From: Mariprofundus sp. UBA1536
GTDB taxonomy: Bacteria > Pseudomonadota > Zetaproteobacteria > Mariprofundales > Mariprofundaceae
Direction of reading: 5' to 3'
Length of the DNA: 61,886 nucleotides
NCBI GenBank assembly: GCA_002323245.1
Contig: DCPU01000024.1
Location: forward strand, 1 to 61,886
Shown: positions 44,682 through 53,581 of the stretch, piece after piece
Layout of the letters: the number at the start of each line of letters is the position of its first letter
How positions within the stretch are numbered: position 1 is the stretch's first letter
Notes under the pieces: generated by a model
The model's input: the letters and a program-made list of their open reading frames with translations, nothing else
Told to the model about the DNA's origin: nothing
The model's database searches: none
Translations under genes and position numbers: made by a program

Positions 44682-46802
44682 ATGCAAATGGTGCAAGCTG
44701 CAGTGTTTGCGCCGTTGTGGCAGGAATACACATACCTTTGGCCAGAACATTTAGGAAAACCAAGGTTGGGCATACGCATTACTGTACCCTTTGGTCAAAG
44801 TAAACGCGTAGCTGTGGTCACTAGATTGCAAGCATTAGAATCATCCAATGATTCTGTAATACTTAAAGAAGTGATTGATCGTTTGGATGACCAGCCAATT
44901 TTTAACGCTTTGCGCAGGCGCTGGATTGAGCGATGCGCAGCTTATCAACTTTGTACTTTGGGCGAGATGTATGAAACAGCATCGGCATGGGCTGCAATCG
45001 ATAAACACCGTCAATTTCGTTGCAATCGGCCTGATGATTTACTTGCCACCGATGCAAGCCTCGGGCGCGCTTTTACGACCAAACGTGCCATTTCCTTATC
45101 TACAGTCGCTCAGCACAGCCAGCTTGCCGATGTGCAGTGGCGCACCCTACAAGCTGTAAAATTAGGTTTATTAGAAGAAGTATTGGTAGGTTCAAGGCCT
45201 TTGCCTGAAGCACAGCAAGAAGCTATTAGCTTGCGCCCATCGCAGCAGAGTGCTGTGCAGGCTATAAGTGACCAGAAAAAGGAGTTTGCACCGCTTTTGC
45301 TTTTTGGGTGCACAGGCTCAGGTAAGACAGAAGTGTATTTACAAGCTGCTGAAGCATGTGTTGCCGAGGGTAAGCAAGTTCTGATTTTGGTTCCTGAGAT
45401 TGGTTTAACACCGATGTGGCTCAATCGTTTGTCGGCTAGATTTTCAGAAATTGGCATCTGGCATTCGGGGTTAAACCATCGCGAAAAGAATCATGTGCGC
45501 TCTCGTTTAGCAACGGTGCAAATTTTGCTGGGCACACGCTCAGCATTATTTTTGCCCTTACCCAATTTGGCATTAATGGTGATTGATGAAGAGCATGATT
45601 CTTCCTTTAAGCAACAAGATGGGGTGCAGTATTCTGCTCGAGATTTAAGCATGCTTTTAGCGCAAGAATTGGAAATTCCACTGGTGCTTGGTTCAGCTAC
45701 ACCTAGCTTGGAGAGTTGGCGTCAAGTGCAAATGCAAAGCATGCAATGCTTTAAGCTTTCTGAGCGAGTTTATAAGCATACGGCTATCACACCAGAAATC
45801 ATAGATATGCGTGGCAGCCATGATGTGTTCTCGCCTGCCTTGCTAGAGCGAATTAATGCTAGTCATGCGCGTGGTGAGCAAATCATGCTGTATTTAAATC
45901 GGCGTGGTTATGCCCCAGCTTTGCAATGCACCGCATGCGGTGATGTGCCCAAATGCCCATCTTGCAGCGTGCGCTTAACGCTACATCGCCAAGCTGGCAT
46001 GTTGCGTTGCCATACCTGTGATTATGCCAAGCGCGTGAATCTTACTTGTCAGCAATGTGGCGAAAAAGCCTACTTACCCTTGGGTTCGGGTACTGAGCGT
46101 TTGGAAGAAGATTTGCAAAAGGCTATACCAACGCTTCGTCTGGCCAGATTTGACAGGGATGTCATCAAAAATGCCAAGGACTTAACAGAAGTGTTATCTG
46201 CTTTTGAAGCTGGTGATATTGATTGTTTGGTCGGCACACAGATGTTGGTCAAAGGGCATCATTTTCCGAATGTTACTCTGGTTGGTGTGATCAATGCTGA
46301 TTTAGGTATGAATCTTCCTGATTTTCGTGCTTCTGAGCGTTGGTGGCAGCAAATGACTCAGGTCTTTGGGCGTACAGGTCGCGGGGAAAAGGCTGGCCAC
46401 GTGGTGGTACAGACATGGAGCCCCGATGCACCTTGGTTTGAGAAATTGGATGAAGAAAAGGCTGAGGATGTGCTTAACGAAGAGTTGAGCCTCAGGGCAT
46501 GGACCAAATTCCCGCCTTATGCACGCTGGGTTCGTATTGTTTTCTCTTCACTTGAGCAGCAAAAATCTTTGCAAGCAGCAAAACTTTTTGCGGAGCGCTT
46601 AGTAGCTTGGGATGCGGTGAAAGTAAGTGGGCCGCTGCCTTGTGCTATGGAGCGCGTGGCTAATCGTTATCGGTTTGAGTTGATTGTGCGCGATGAAACA
46701 CGGCGTCACCTTCCATGGCAATTGCTCCCCTTACTCAAGTTGATGCGTGTGCCTTCTGGGGTTCGGCGTAAAGTGGATGTTGATCCTTTGGACTTGATGT
46801 GA
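44682..46802 (+). CDS. priA: Primosomal protein N' (replication restart helicase PriA)
   Basis: About 706 residues. The helicase core has Walker A FGCTGSGKTEVYL and the DEEH box IDEEHDSSFKQQ, with ARDLSMLLAQ. Eight cysteines in two zinc sites follow (CTACGDVPKCPSC, then CHTCDY and CQQCG). PriA reloads the replisome at stalled forks. The start is uncertain: ATG 44682 has GAGTGG upstream, while the in-frame TTG 44664 overlaps the previous stop and has no visible binding site. Confidence 0.93.
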   Translation: MQMVQAAVFAPLWQEYTYLWPEHLGKPRLGIRITVPFGQSKRVAVVTRLQALESSNDSVILKEVIDRLDDQPIFNALRRRWIERCAAYQLCTLGEMYETASAWAAIDKHRQFRCNRPDDLLATDASLGRAFTTKRAISLSTVAQHSQLADVQWRTLQAVKLGLLEEVLVGSRPLPEAQQEAISLRPSQQSAVQAISDQKKEFAPLLLFGCTGSGKTEVYLQAAEACVAEGKQVLILVPEIGLTPMWLNRLSARFSEIGIWHSGLNHREKNHVRSRLATVQILLGTRSALFLPLPNLALMVIDEEHDSSFKQQDGVQYSARDLSMLLAQELEIPLVLGSATPSLESWRQVQMQSMQCFKLSERVYKHTAITPEIIDMRGSHDVFSPALLERINASHARGEQIMLYLNRRGYAPALQCTACGDVPKCPSCSVRLTLHRQAGMLRCHTCDYAKRVNLTCQQCGEKAYLPLGSGTERLEEDLQKAIPTLRLARFDRDVIKNAKDLTEVLSAFEAGDIDCLVGTQMLVKGHHFPNVTLVGVINADLGMNLPDFRASERWWQQMTQVFGRTGRGEKAGHVVVQTWSPDAPWFEKLDEEKAEDVLNEELSLRAWTKFPPYARWVRIVFSSLEQQKSLQAAKLFAERLVAWDAVKVSGPLPCAMERVANRYRFELIVRDETRRHLPWQLLPLLKLMRVPSGVRRKVDVDPLDLM

Positions 46803-46869
46803 GACAAAACATGCATACTACGCCAATCTTTAGGCTTGGGCTGTTCACACTCAATTCAGTTTATAGCCT

Positions 46870-46875
46870 TATAAT
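46870..46875 (+). promoter_or_regulatory. Possible -10 element for gspCDEF
   Basis: A perfect TATAAT stands 36 bp before the likely gspC start region, in the gap after priA. A weak TTCACA at 46844-46849 lies 20 bp upstream, longer than usual. If real, transcription begins near 46882 and excludes the in-frame TTG at 46878 as a start. Confidence 0.4.
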
Positions 46876-46910
46876 CATTGGCAAAAGGACAGTTTTGGGT
46901 TGTTATACGC

Positions 46911-47783
46911 ATGATGAGCTTCACGGATAATCAGATGAAAATTTCGTTTAAAACTGCACCAAAGTGGGTAGAGGTACTGCTTGTGCTTAGTGCTGCTTGG
47001 GTTGTTGCGGGTTTCTTCGTAGGTACTTCCGTTCAACTGACAGGTTTCATTGCGCAGGATTCTGCTAATAAACGCTCTGAAAATAGCGATATTGATGTCA
47101 GTAAGCTCTCGAACGTTGCCCTATTTGGGGAAGCACCAGCTGTCGGTGCAGTTGCCGTTCAAAAGCCGCAACCGCAAGTGACCGCGCCAAGTCGCTTGAA
47201 TATCACCCTGATTGGAACTGTGGTTGCAGGTGGTAAATCCGCAGCAGTTGTTAAAAAAGATAAGGGAAGCGAACAAGAGGTTTTTGTTCTTGGCCAAGCT
47301 TTGCAGCCTGGTGTGGTGCTTCTGGAAGTGACTGCGATTGATATCGTTGTAGATAATCATGGCAAGCGTGAGCGTATTGTGATTGAAGGCGAAGATGCAC
47401 TTGTTTCTGCAACACCTGTGCAGCAAGTGTTGCCCACAGCTCAAGTTCAGCCACGTCGGCCAGCAATCAATAAGCAGGTTAACCGTGGCTATATTCAAGA
47501 GAAAATTCGAAACTTTTCAACACTGTTAAGCCAGGCGCGGGTCACGCCGCATTTTACCGACAATAAACCCGATGGCTTTACCATCAGTGAGATTGTTAAG
47601 GGCTCGATGTATGAGGATATGGGCTTGCTTGATGGCGATGTGATTCAAAAAGTGAACGGTGAAGAAGTCACGGGTGCAGAACAAGCCATGCGCATGTATC
47701 GCGAGCTACAAAGCGCAACGTTTATCGATATAGAAGTGCAACGCAATGGCACAGTGCAACAAATTAGCTACACTATTCAGTAA
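46911..47783 (+). CDS. gspC: Type II secretion system protein GspC
   Basis: About 290 residues. A single membrane helix (WVEVLLVLSAAWVVAGFFVG) is followed by the homology region (ALFGEAP, then LNITLIGTVVAGGKSAAVVKK) and a C-terminal PDZ-like domain (DGFTISEIVKGSMYEDMGLLDGDVIQKVNGEEV). GspC links the inner-membrane platform to the secretin. It is followed by gspD. The start is uncertain: ATG 46911 or 46914, or ATG 46935 with a weak GGA upstream. Confidence 0.88.
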   Translation: MMSFTDNQMKISFKTAPKWVEVLLVLSAAWVVAGFFVGTSVQLTGFIAQDSANKRSENSDIDVSKLSNVALFGEAPAVGAVAVQKPQPQVTAPSRLNITLIGTVVAGGKSAAVVKKDKGSEQEVFVLGQALQPGVVLLEVTAIDIVVDNHGKRERIVIEGEDALVSATPVQQVLPTAQVQPRRPAINKQVNRGYIQEKIRNFSTLLSQARVTPHFTDNKPDGFTISEIVKGSMYEDMGLLDGDVIQKVNGEEVTGAEQAMRMYRELQSATFIDIEVQRNGTVQQISYTIQ

Positions 47784-47805
47784 GCAAAAGATTGGGGAAA
47801 AACGT

Positions 47806-49773
47806 ATGCAGAAGATAAACAAGATGAGAGTTGGGCTCTTGGCCATGTTGCTGCTGAGTCAACCTGCTTGGGCGCAAGATGTGACGATGAACTTTAAAAA
47901 TGCAGATATTCGTGCCTTTGTTGAGTTTGTTTCTGGATTTTCAGGTAAAAACTTTTTGATGGATAATCGCGTCAAAGGCAATGTAACCATTGTATCGCCT
48001 ACACCAATTTCTGAAGAAGATGCTTACAATGTGTTTTTGTCGGTGCTTGAGGTGAATGGTTTTGCGGCAGTGGAAAGTGGTTCGGTGATTAAAATTGTGC
48101 CTCGCGCTGAAAGTAAACAAAAATCAGGTAACGTCAGTGATAAAGGTAAAGCCCCAGATACTGATGAAATGATGACCCAGGTGTTACGTTTAAAATATGC
48201 CGATGCCCAGCAGTTGGTAGCGTTGCTGCGTCCATTGATTTCCCCCAATAGTCATTTGGTAGCTTATCCGCGTGGTAACATGCTTCTTCTCACTGATTCG
48301 GCGAGCAATATTCGCCGTATTCAAGATGTGCTACGTTTGGTGGATAGACAAGATGCAGTGGGTGTTCAGATGTTTCCCCTTGAACACGCTTCCGCAGATA
48401 AACTAGCAACCACGATTTCCGGCCTGTATGGATCCACGAATCCTAATGCTCCCAATGCCATCAAAGCTTTGGCGCATCAGCCGGGCAATGTGTTGATAGT
48501 AGTTGCCGAGCCACAAATGCTCAATGAGGTGGCTGAAGTGGTGAAAAGTCTAGATATCAAACCCAAGCCAGATTCTAGCCGCTTGCAGGTGCGCTATCTT
48601 AAACACAGCGATGCGACGGATGTGGCTAAAGTATTGAATGAATTGTTAGGCGGTGCTTCCCAAGTCACTGCAACCCAGGGAACCAAAGGTGTTTTGTTTT
48701 CCGGCGATGTGAAGGTGGTTTCTGAGCCTGCAACCAATGCACTTTTAATTACTGCAGATCCAAGCGATATGACTGCTGTCAATGGGCTTGTTGATAAGCT
48801 TGACGTGCGACGATTGCAGGTATTGGTAGAAGCTTTAATTGTTGAAGTGTCGGCAGGCACTGGAGAGCAATTAGGTGTGGAATGGCGCAGCGCTGATAAT
48901 TTTACGGGTGATAGTGCTAATGTTTTTGGGGGTACTACCTTCGCCAATAGTGCTGGTCAAAGCATCAATACTGCGGCAGCAAATCCGTTTTCAGGTGCGG
49001 GTTCTGGTTTGGTGGTAGGTGTGGCTAAAGGTACCATAAGCTTGGCGGGTCAGACATTCCTGAATTTGGGAGCATTAGCCAGAGCCTTATCTACACAATC
49101 GGATAACAATGTTCTCTCAACACCAAATTTACTGACCATGGATAATGAAGAAGCTGAAATCATCGTGGGTCAGAATGTTCCTTTCTTAACAGGTCAAAGT
49201 GCTACATCAGGCGGCGTAACCAATCCATTCCAGACCATTGAACGTAAAGATGTGGGTTTGACGCTTCGCGTGAAACCGCAAATTTCTGAGGGCGATACTG
49301 TGCGTTTGGAAATTTATCAGGAAATTTCGAGTGTGGTTGGTGGCACAGCAGCTGAAGGAGGTTTGATTACCAACAAACGCTCCATTAAGACTGTGATTCT
49401 TGCCAATGATGGAGGCATGATTGTGCTAGGTGGTTTGATGCGAGACGATGTTACCGTTCGTAATTCACGTGTACCTTGTTTGGGTGCGATTCCAATTTTT
49501 GGCGAGGCCTTTAAATTCAGTGAAAACACCACCAATAAAACGAACTTGATGGTGTTCTTACGGCCGCATATTGTAAAAAACGCTTCTGATATTCAATCCA
49601 TCACCAGTGGTAAGTATAATAATATCAAAGGTTTGTATGAAAAGCCGATTGAAGGTGGCTCGATTTTGTTGCCGCTTCCCGTGCAAGAGATGCCTGAAAA
49701 TTTGCGTCCAGCCGATGATTTGAAGTTAGAAGAAAACATCGATACACAAGCAGTTCAGTCCAGCGGTCTTTAA
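47806..49773 (+). CDS. gspD: Type II secretion system secretin GspD
   Basis: About 655 residues. A signal peptide (GLLAMLLLSQPAWA) is followed by N0 and N1-N3 domains (NFKNADIRAFVEFVSGFSGKN, then VFLSVLEVNGFAAVESG) and the secretin barrel domain (LLTMDNEEAEIIVGQNVPF, VGLTLRVKPQISEGD, NLMVFLRPHIVK). It makes the outer-membrane channel. ATG 47806 is chosen because the GGGGAAAA site and the signal peptide start there; the frame extends upstream to 47746 into gspC. Confidence 0.95.
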   Translation: MQKINKMRVGLLAMLLLSQPAWAQDVTMNFKNADIRAFVEFVSGFSGKNFLMDNRVKGNVTIVSPTPISEEDAYNVFLSVLEVNGFAAVESGSVIKIVPRAESKQKSGNVSDKGKAPDTDEMMTQVLRLKYADAQQLVALLRPLISPNSHLVAYPRGNMLLLTDSASNIRRIQDVLRLVDRQDAVGVQMFPLEHASADKLATTISGLYGSTNPNAPNAIKALAHQPGNVLIVVAEPQMLNEVAEVVKSLDIKPKPDSSRLQVRYLKHSDATDVAKVLNELLGGASQVTATQGTKGVLFSGDVKVVSEPATNALLITADPSDMTAVNGLVDKLDVRRLQVLVEALIVEVSAGTGEQLGVEWRSADNFTGDSANVFGGTTFANSAGQSINTAAANPFSGAGSGLVVGVAKGTISLAGQTFLNLGALARALSTQSDNNVLSTPNLLTMDNEEAEIIVGQNVPFLTGQSATSGGVTNPFQTIERKDVGLTLRVKPQISEGDTVRLEIYQEISSVVGGTAAEGGLITNKRSIKTVILANDGGMIVLGGLMRDDVTVRNSRVPCLGAIPIFGEAFKFSENTTNKTNLMVFLRPHIVKNASDIQSITSGKYNNIKGLYEKPIEGGSILLPLPVQEMPENLRPADDLKLEENIDTQAVQSSGL

Positions 49774-49776
49774 TAC

Positions 49777-51333
49777 ATGGAACACCTCAACCGCATCGGA
49801 AATGAGCAAGTGGATTTAACCCGCTTGATGGGATTCTCACTTCCCGTATTACGGGCTGGGCCGGTCATGCCGCTTAAGCCGACAAATGATAATCCTAACC
49901 CAGTGGCTGTGGCAGATACGGCTATGGAACATCAACAATGGCCTTGGGAGCTGCTCGATGATTGCCGCCGTATCTTTGGCGGAGAAGTGCAACCGATTTT
50001 GGTGCCCAAAGATGTGATTACCATGGCACTCAACCAGGCTTTTGATATGGCTAGTGCTTCTGCTGAACAAATGCTGGAAAACCTCGAAGATGGAGAGTTA
50101 GGCCTTGCCAAAGAAATCGAGGAGGTCGGCGATTTATTAGAATCGGAAGACGATGCACCCGTCATTCGTCTTGTGAATACGCTACTTTCACAAGCCCTCA
50201 AAGATCGCGCCAGCGATATTCATATCGAACCCTTTGAGTCTCAGGTTCTGGTACGCTTTCGTATTGATGGTGTGCTGCACAGCATCGTTACGCCGCCTAA
50301 AGTGGTGCAAGCAGCCATGGTCAGTCGTATCAAGGTGATGGCAGGCTTGGATATTGCCGAGAAACGCCACCCCCAAGATGGGCGTTTTAGGGTGAAGGTG
50401 GCTGGGCGTGAAGTGGATGTGCGGGTATCTGTATTACCCACTGCGCATGGCGAGCGTGTGGTGATGCGTCTTCTCGACAGAAGTGCGCAGTTGCTGACTT
50501 TGAGTGATTTAGGTATGAGCCCGACGCAGCATGCAACGATGGGTAAAATCATCAAAGAACCACATGGTATTGTCTTGGTCACGGGCCCCACGGGTTCGGG
50601 TAAAAGTACCACGCTGTATGCCGCATTGATGGAAGTCGATCGCAAAAACCGCAATGTGATGACCATTGAAGACCCGATTGAATATCAGCTTGAAGGCGTA
50701 GGTCAAATGCAAGTGCAGCCCAAAATTGGGGTGACTTTTTCGGCTGGCTTGCGCTCCATTTTGCGCCAAGACCCAGATATCGTGATGATTGGTGAGATTC
50801 GCGACTTGGAAACGGCTGAGATTGCGATTCAAGCCTCCCTTACTGGCCATATGGTGTTTGCGACCTTGCATACCAATGATGCTTTATCAGCGATTGTGCG
50901 TTTGCAGGATATGGGTGTTGAGCCTTATCTGGTTGCTTCTTCGCTGGTGATGACCCAAGCGCAGCGCCTGGTTCGTCGTTTGTGTGAACATTGCAAAACG
51001 CCTAGAGAAGTGGATGCAACAGAATGGAAGTTGCTGGATGTATCGCCTTCTCAGATGCATGAATCCACGATTGTCTATGATGCCAAGGGTTGTGAGCATT
51101 GTTTAAACACAGGTTATCTTGGCCGAGTGGCCATTTATGAATTGATGCCAATCACGCAACAAATGCGCAACGCTGTGCATGATGGTAAAGGTTTGCCTGA
51201 GCTTAGGCGCATTGCCGCGCGTGAGGGTTCGATTTCCTTAAGGCAAGATGGTGCGCGGCATATCGCAGCGGGTAAAACGACTTTTGATGAAGTGTTGATG
51301 GCCACCCGTGCTGATGTGGTGAGTGATTCGTGA
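49777..51333 (+). CDS. gspE: Type II secretion system ATPase GspE
   Basis: A 518-residue ATPase with Walker A GPTGSGKST, the aspartate box TIEDPIEY, Walker B IVMIGEIRDLET, a histidine box FATLHTNDA and the zinc-binding pairs CEHC and CEHC (about 405-445). The N-terminal 120 residues carry the GspE N1 domain. It drives pseudopilus assembly. The stop overlaps the GTG start of gspF (GTGA). It differs from the longer orphan ATPase at 5358-7583. Confidence 0.95.
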   Translation: MEHLNRIGNEQVDLTRLMGFSLPVLRAGPVMPLKPTNDNPNPVAVADTAMEHQQWPWELLDDCRRIFGGEVQPILVPKDVITMALNQAFDMASASAEQMLENLEDGELGLAKEIEEVGDLLESEDDAPVIRLVNTLLSQALKDRASDIHIEPFESQVLVRFRIDGVLHSIVTPPKVVQAAMVSRIKVMAGLDIAEKRHPQDGRFRVKVAGREVDVRVSVLPTAHGERVVMRLLDRSAQLLTLSDLGMSPTQHATMGKIIKEPHGIVLVTGPTGSGKSTTLYAALMEVDRKNRNVMTIEDPIEYQLEGVGQMQVQPKIGVTFSAGLRSILRQDPDIVMIGEIRDLETAEIAIQASLTGHMVFATLHTNDALSAIVRLQDMGVEPYLVASSLVMTQAQRLVRRLCEHCKTPREVDATEWKLLDVSPSQMHESTIVYDAKGCEHCLNTGYLGRVAIYELMPITQQMRNAVHDGKGLPELRRIAAREGSISLRQDGARHIAAGKTTFDEVLMATRADVVSDS

Positions 51334-52535
51334 GTTTATTTAATTACGAAGCCTTGGATGCGGATGGCCGAAGTAAAAAAGGCGAGATTGATTCTGATTC
51401 AGAGCGTTCTGCACGGCAAAGCCTGCGTGCTAAAGGTCTGATTGTTCGAAAGCTTAGAGCAGCAGAACAAATCCGCCATCGTAGTAAACAAGCCCAAGCT
51501 TCATTGCGCCTAAATGCCGCTGAAACTGTGAACTTTTTGCAGCAACTAGCCACGCTGATTGAGTCAGGCATGCCGCTGGTAGATGCGTTATCATCGATAG
51601 GAGAGGGCATGGAAAATGCACGCTCTATGCGTGTTGTGAGTGCCCTGCGCCAACAAGTGATGGAAGGTAATGCCTTGGCGGATGCCTTGCGCACCTTTGG
51701 GTTTGACGATGTGATTTGTAATATGGTGGAAGCGGGTGAAGAGACAGGCCAGCTCAATGCCGTGGCCACCCGTCTTGCTGAACTGTTGGAGCGCCGTCAA
51801 GCCATCAGCCAAGAGTTACTCTCAGCTACATTATACCCGCTCATCATCTTGGGTTTTGGTGTGATTGTGATGTTGTTTTTGCTAGCGGTGGTGGTGCCGC
51901 AGATTGTTACAGTGTTTGAGCGAGCAGGTGGTGATTTGCCCACGCTAACTATAATCGTCATAGCTACGTCTGAGTTTTTGAGGAATCATGGTCTTTTGCT
52001 GATTTTACTGACCAGTGCAGCTGTATTTTCATATCTCTTTGCCATGCGCAGCGAAGCGCTGCGCTTTCAGCGTGATAACTTGCTGCTTAAATTACCTGTT
52101 TTTTCCAGCCTATTATTAAAATCCAATACCTCTAGATATGCACGCACCTTGGGTATGTTACTTGAGGGTGGTGTGCCAGCCTTGGCAGCGATGAAAATTG
52201 CCCAACAATCCATCACACTTTTACCCATGGCCAAAGCCTTGGCTGATGCCAGAGCCATGCTCAGAGAGGGTTCAACCCTTGCGGATGGTTTGCGAACTGG
52301 TGGGTTTGTGCCCTTACTAGCCCTGCGCATGATTGCTGTGGGTGAGCAAAGCGGCACCTTGGCAGCGATGCTGATACGCGTGGCTGATAATTATGATAAA
52401 GAAGCATCACGAAACATTAAACGTTTGCTGACGATTATGGAGCCGATGCTGGTGATGGGTATGGCTATTGGTGTGGGCACGCTGGCTATGGCGATTTTGT
52501 TGCCTATTGTCGAAATGAATCAGTTGGTGAGGTAA
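51330..52535 (+). CDS. gspF: Type II secretion system inner-membrane protein GspF
   Basis: A 401-residue protein with the repeated GspF domain: LATLIESGMPLVDALSSIGEGM and LGMLLEGGVPALAAMKIAQQSIT, each followed by membrane helices (LYPLIILGFGVIVMLFLLAVVVPQ, then a C-terminal helix). It forms the platform that couples GspE to the pseudopilus. The start is GTG, coupled to gspE. Genes gspG to gspN do not follow. Confidence 0.95.
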   Translation: MSLFNYEALDADGRSKKGEIDSDSERSARQSLRAKGLIVRKLRAAEQIRHRSKQAQASLRLNAAETVNFLQQLATLIESGMPLVDALSSIGEGMENARSMRVVSALRQQVMEGNALADALRTFGFDDVICNMVEAGEETGQLNAVATRLAELLERRQAISQELLSATLYPLIILGFGVIVMLFLLAVVVPQIVTVFERAGGDLPTLTIIVIATSEFLRNHGLLLILLTSAAVFSYLFAMRSEALRFQRDNLLLKLPVFSSLLLKSNTSRYARTLGMLLEGGVPALAAMKIAQQSITLLPMAKALADARAMLREGSTLADGLRTGGFVPLLALRMIAVGEQSGTLAAMLIRVADNYDKEASRNIKRLLTIMEPMLVMGMAIGVGTLAMAILLPIVEMNQLVR

Positions 52536-52542
52536 TAGCCAT

Positions 52543-53175
52543 ATGAAAAAGTTTCTTTACGGTTTGATCTGTTGCTTATTGCTATTGACTGAGCTTGCAC
52601 AAGCAGGGCCACAACAAGTCTGGGATGAGGCGATGGGTCAAGCCAAATTGGGCCATGATGAACAAGCGATTGCCTTGTTAAAAGGCGCTGCCTTGATTTC
52701 TGCTGAGCAAAACCTTTGGAGCCAACGCTTTGACATCGCTTCGCGTATGCTGGCGCTTCGTGAACATGCAAAACACGATAGCATTTACAATGTGTTGTTA
52801 CTCTCTGGTAACAATCAACATGAAATGATGCTGGGTTCATGGCTTAATCAGCATCCGCTTCCACAGACAGCTGGTTCATCTGTTCCAGGGATTCTGGCTT
52901 CAATGATTCCCGGCGCAGGTCATGCATGGATGGGGCGCTGGGGTGATGCTGGCGTGTCGGCCATGCTTGTTTGGCCATTATTGATTCTCACATTCTGGGC
53001 TGCGCGCCGAGATATGGGGCCAGTGACCGTATTTTTTGCCTTGATGACGGCCTGGTTATGGTCAGGCACTGTCTTTTCTGCAGTTTCACTTGCCGAGCGC
53101 GGGGACTATGAGTTGTATTATTCCTGGTGGCGTGAGATGTGGGTGGCATCGGGATTACCCGCTAGACCTTGGTGA
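52543..53175 (+). CDS. Unrecognised secreted or membrane protein downstream of gspF
   Basis: A 210-residue protein. It begins with a clear signal peptide (FLYGLICCLLLLTELAQA, cleavage near residue 22). Residues 23-105 are helical and TPR-like (WDEAMGQAKLGHDEQAIALL, then SQRFDIASRMLAL). From about 112 there is a turn IPGAGHAWMGRWGDA, like the PGAGQ.Y.G motif of TM2-type proteins, followed by two membrane helices. The gap to gspF is 7 bp, so it is likely in the gsp operon. I recognise no family. It could be an accessory or assembly factor of the secretion system, which is inference. Confidence 0.8.
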   Translation: MKKFLYGLICCLLLLTELAQAGPQQVWDEAMGQAKLGHDEQAIALLKGAALISAEQNLWSQRFDIASRMLALREHAKHDSIYNVLLLSGNNQHEMMLGSWLNQHPLPQTAGSSVPGILASMIPGAGHAWMGRWGDAGVSAMLVWPLLILTFWAARRDMGPVTVFFALMTAWLWSGTVFSAVSLAERGDYELYYSWWREMWVASGLPARPW

Positions 53176-53255
53176 ATGAGGCCAGGTCTCACTCTTGAAA
53201 AATAGTTGTAAGCAACTAAAAACATTAAGAAAAATTAATTGGTATTTTATGATAT

Positions 53256-53273
53256 CTGTCACATTCCTGTAAT
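53256..53273 (+). promoter_or_regulatory. Pho-box-like site (PhoB) upstream of the 38-residue peptide gene
   Basis: CTGTCAC-ATTC-CTGTAAT matches the Pho-box layout of two CTGTCAT-like 7-mers separated by 4 bp. A weak -10 (TACTGT, 53284-53289) lies 10 bp after it, which is the usual Pho spacing; TATCTT at 53295-53300 is the alternative. The same bases also form an inverted repeat (TCACATT, then AATGTGA). Confidence 0.5.
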
Positions 53274-53320
53274 GTGAGGCATGTACTGTTCCACTATCTT
53301 AGCAACAAAGGAGGCTACAC

Positions 53321-53437
53321 ATGCGTAAATTAACTAAGAAAGTAGGTAACATGCTTTATCGCGAGGGACCAATGCTGGTTGCAAGCGCTCTATTTGTAGG
53401 CTTGTTCATCACAAATGTTGGTGGCATCGCAAGCTAA
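53321..53437 (+). CDS. Small single-helix membrane peptide, 38 residues
   Basis: An ATG at 53321 with a near-perfect AAAGGAGG site 7 bp upstream opens 38 codons to TAA at 53435-53437. The product has a basic N terminus (MRKLTKKVGNMLYREG) and one hydrophobic segment (MLVASALFVGLFITNVG). It is bracketed by a Pho-box-like site and a strong terminator, so it is its own transcription unit. I recognise no family. A short membrane regulator or toxin-like peptide is possible; a tRNA or RNA gene is not indicated. Confidence 0.8.
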   Translation: MRKLTKKVGNMLYREGPMLVASALFVGLFITNVGGIAS

Positions 53438-53460
53438 GCATACTTACTCTTCCCTGAAAA

Positions 53461-53493
53461 TACCCCCAAGCTACGGCTTGGGGGTATTTTTTT
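53461..53493. terminator. Intrinsic terminator after the 38-residue peptide gene
   Basis: TACCCCCAAG and CTTGGGGGTA form a perfect 10-bp stem around CTACGG, followed by seven T residues. A upstream (AAAA) would also pair, so it may work in both directions. Confidence 0.95.
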
Positions 53494-53581
53494 GCCTAAA
53501 TTTCAGAAATTGACTATTTATTTATCCAATACGTGCCCTTTTATAACCAGCTCGTTATGATGTTGCCCGCGAGGAGAAATC

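Noticed and set aside
46878..46910. TTG 46878 as start of gspC
   Set aside because: It would lie upstream of the likely transcription start after TATAAT at 46870, and the family begins near the membrane helix.
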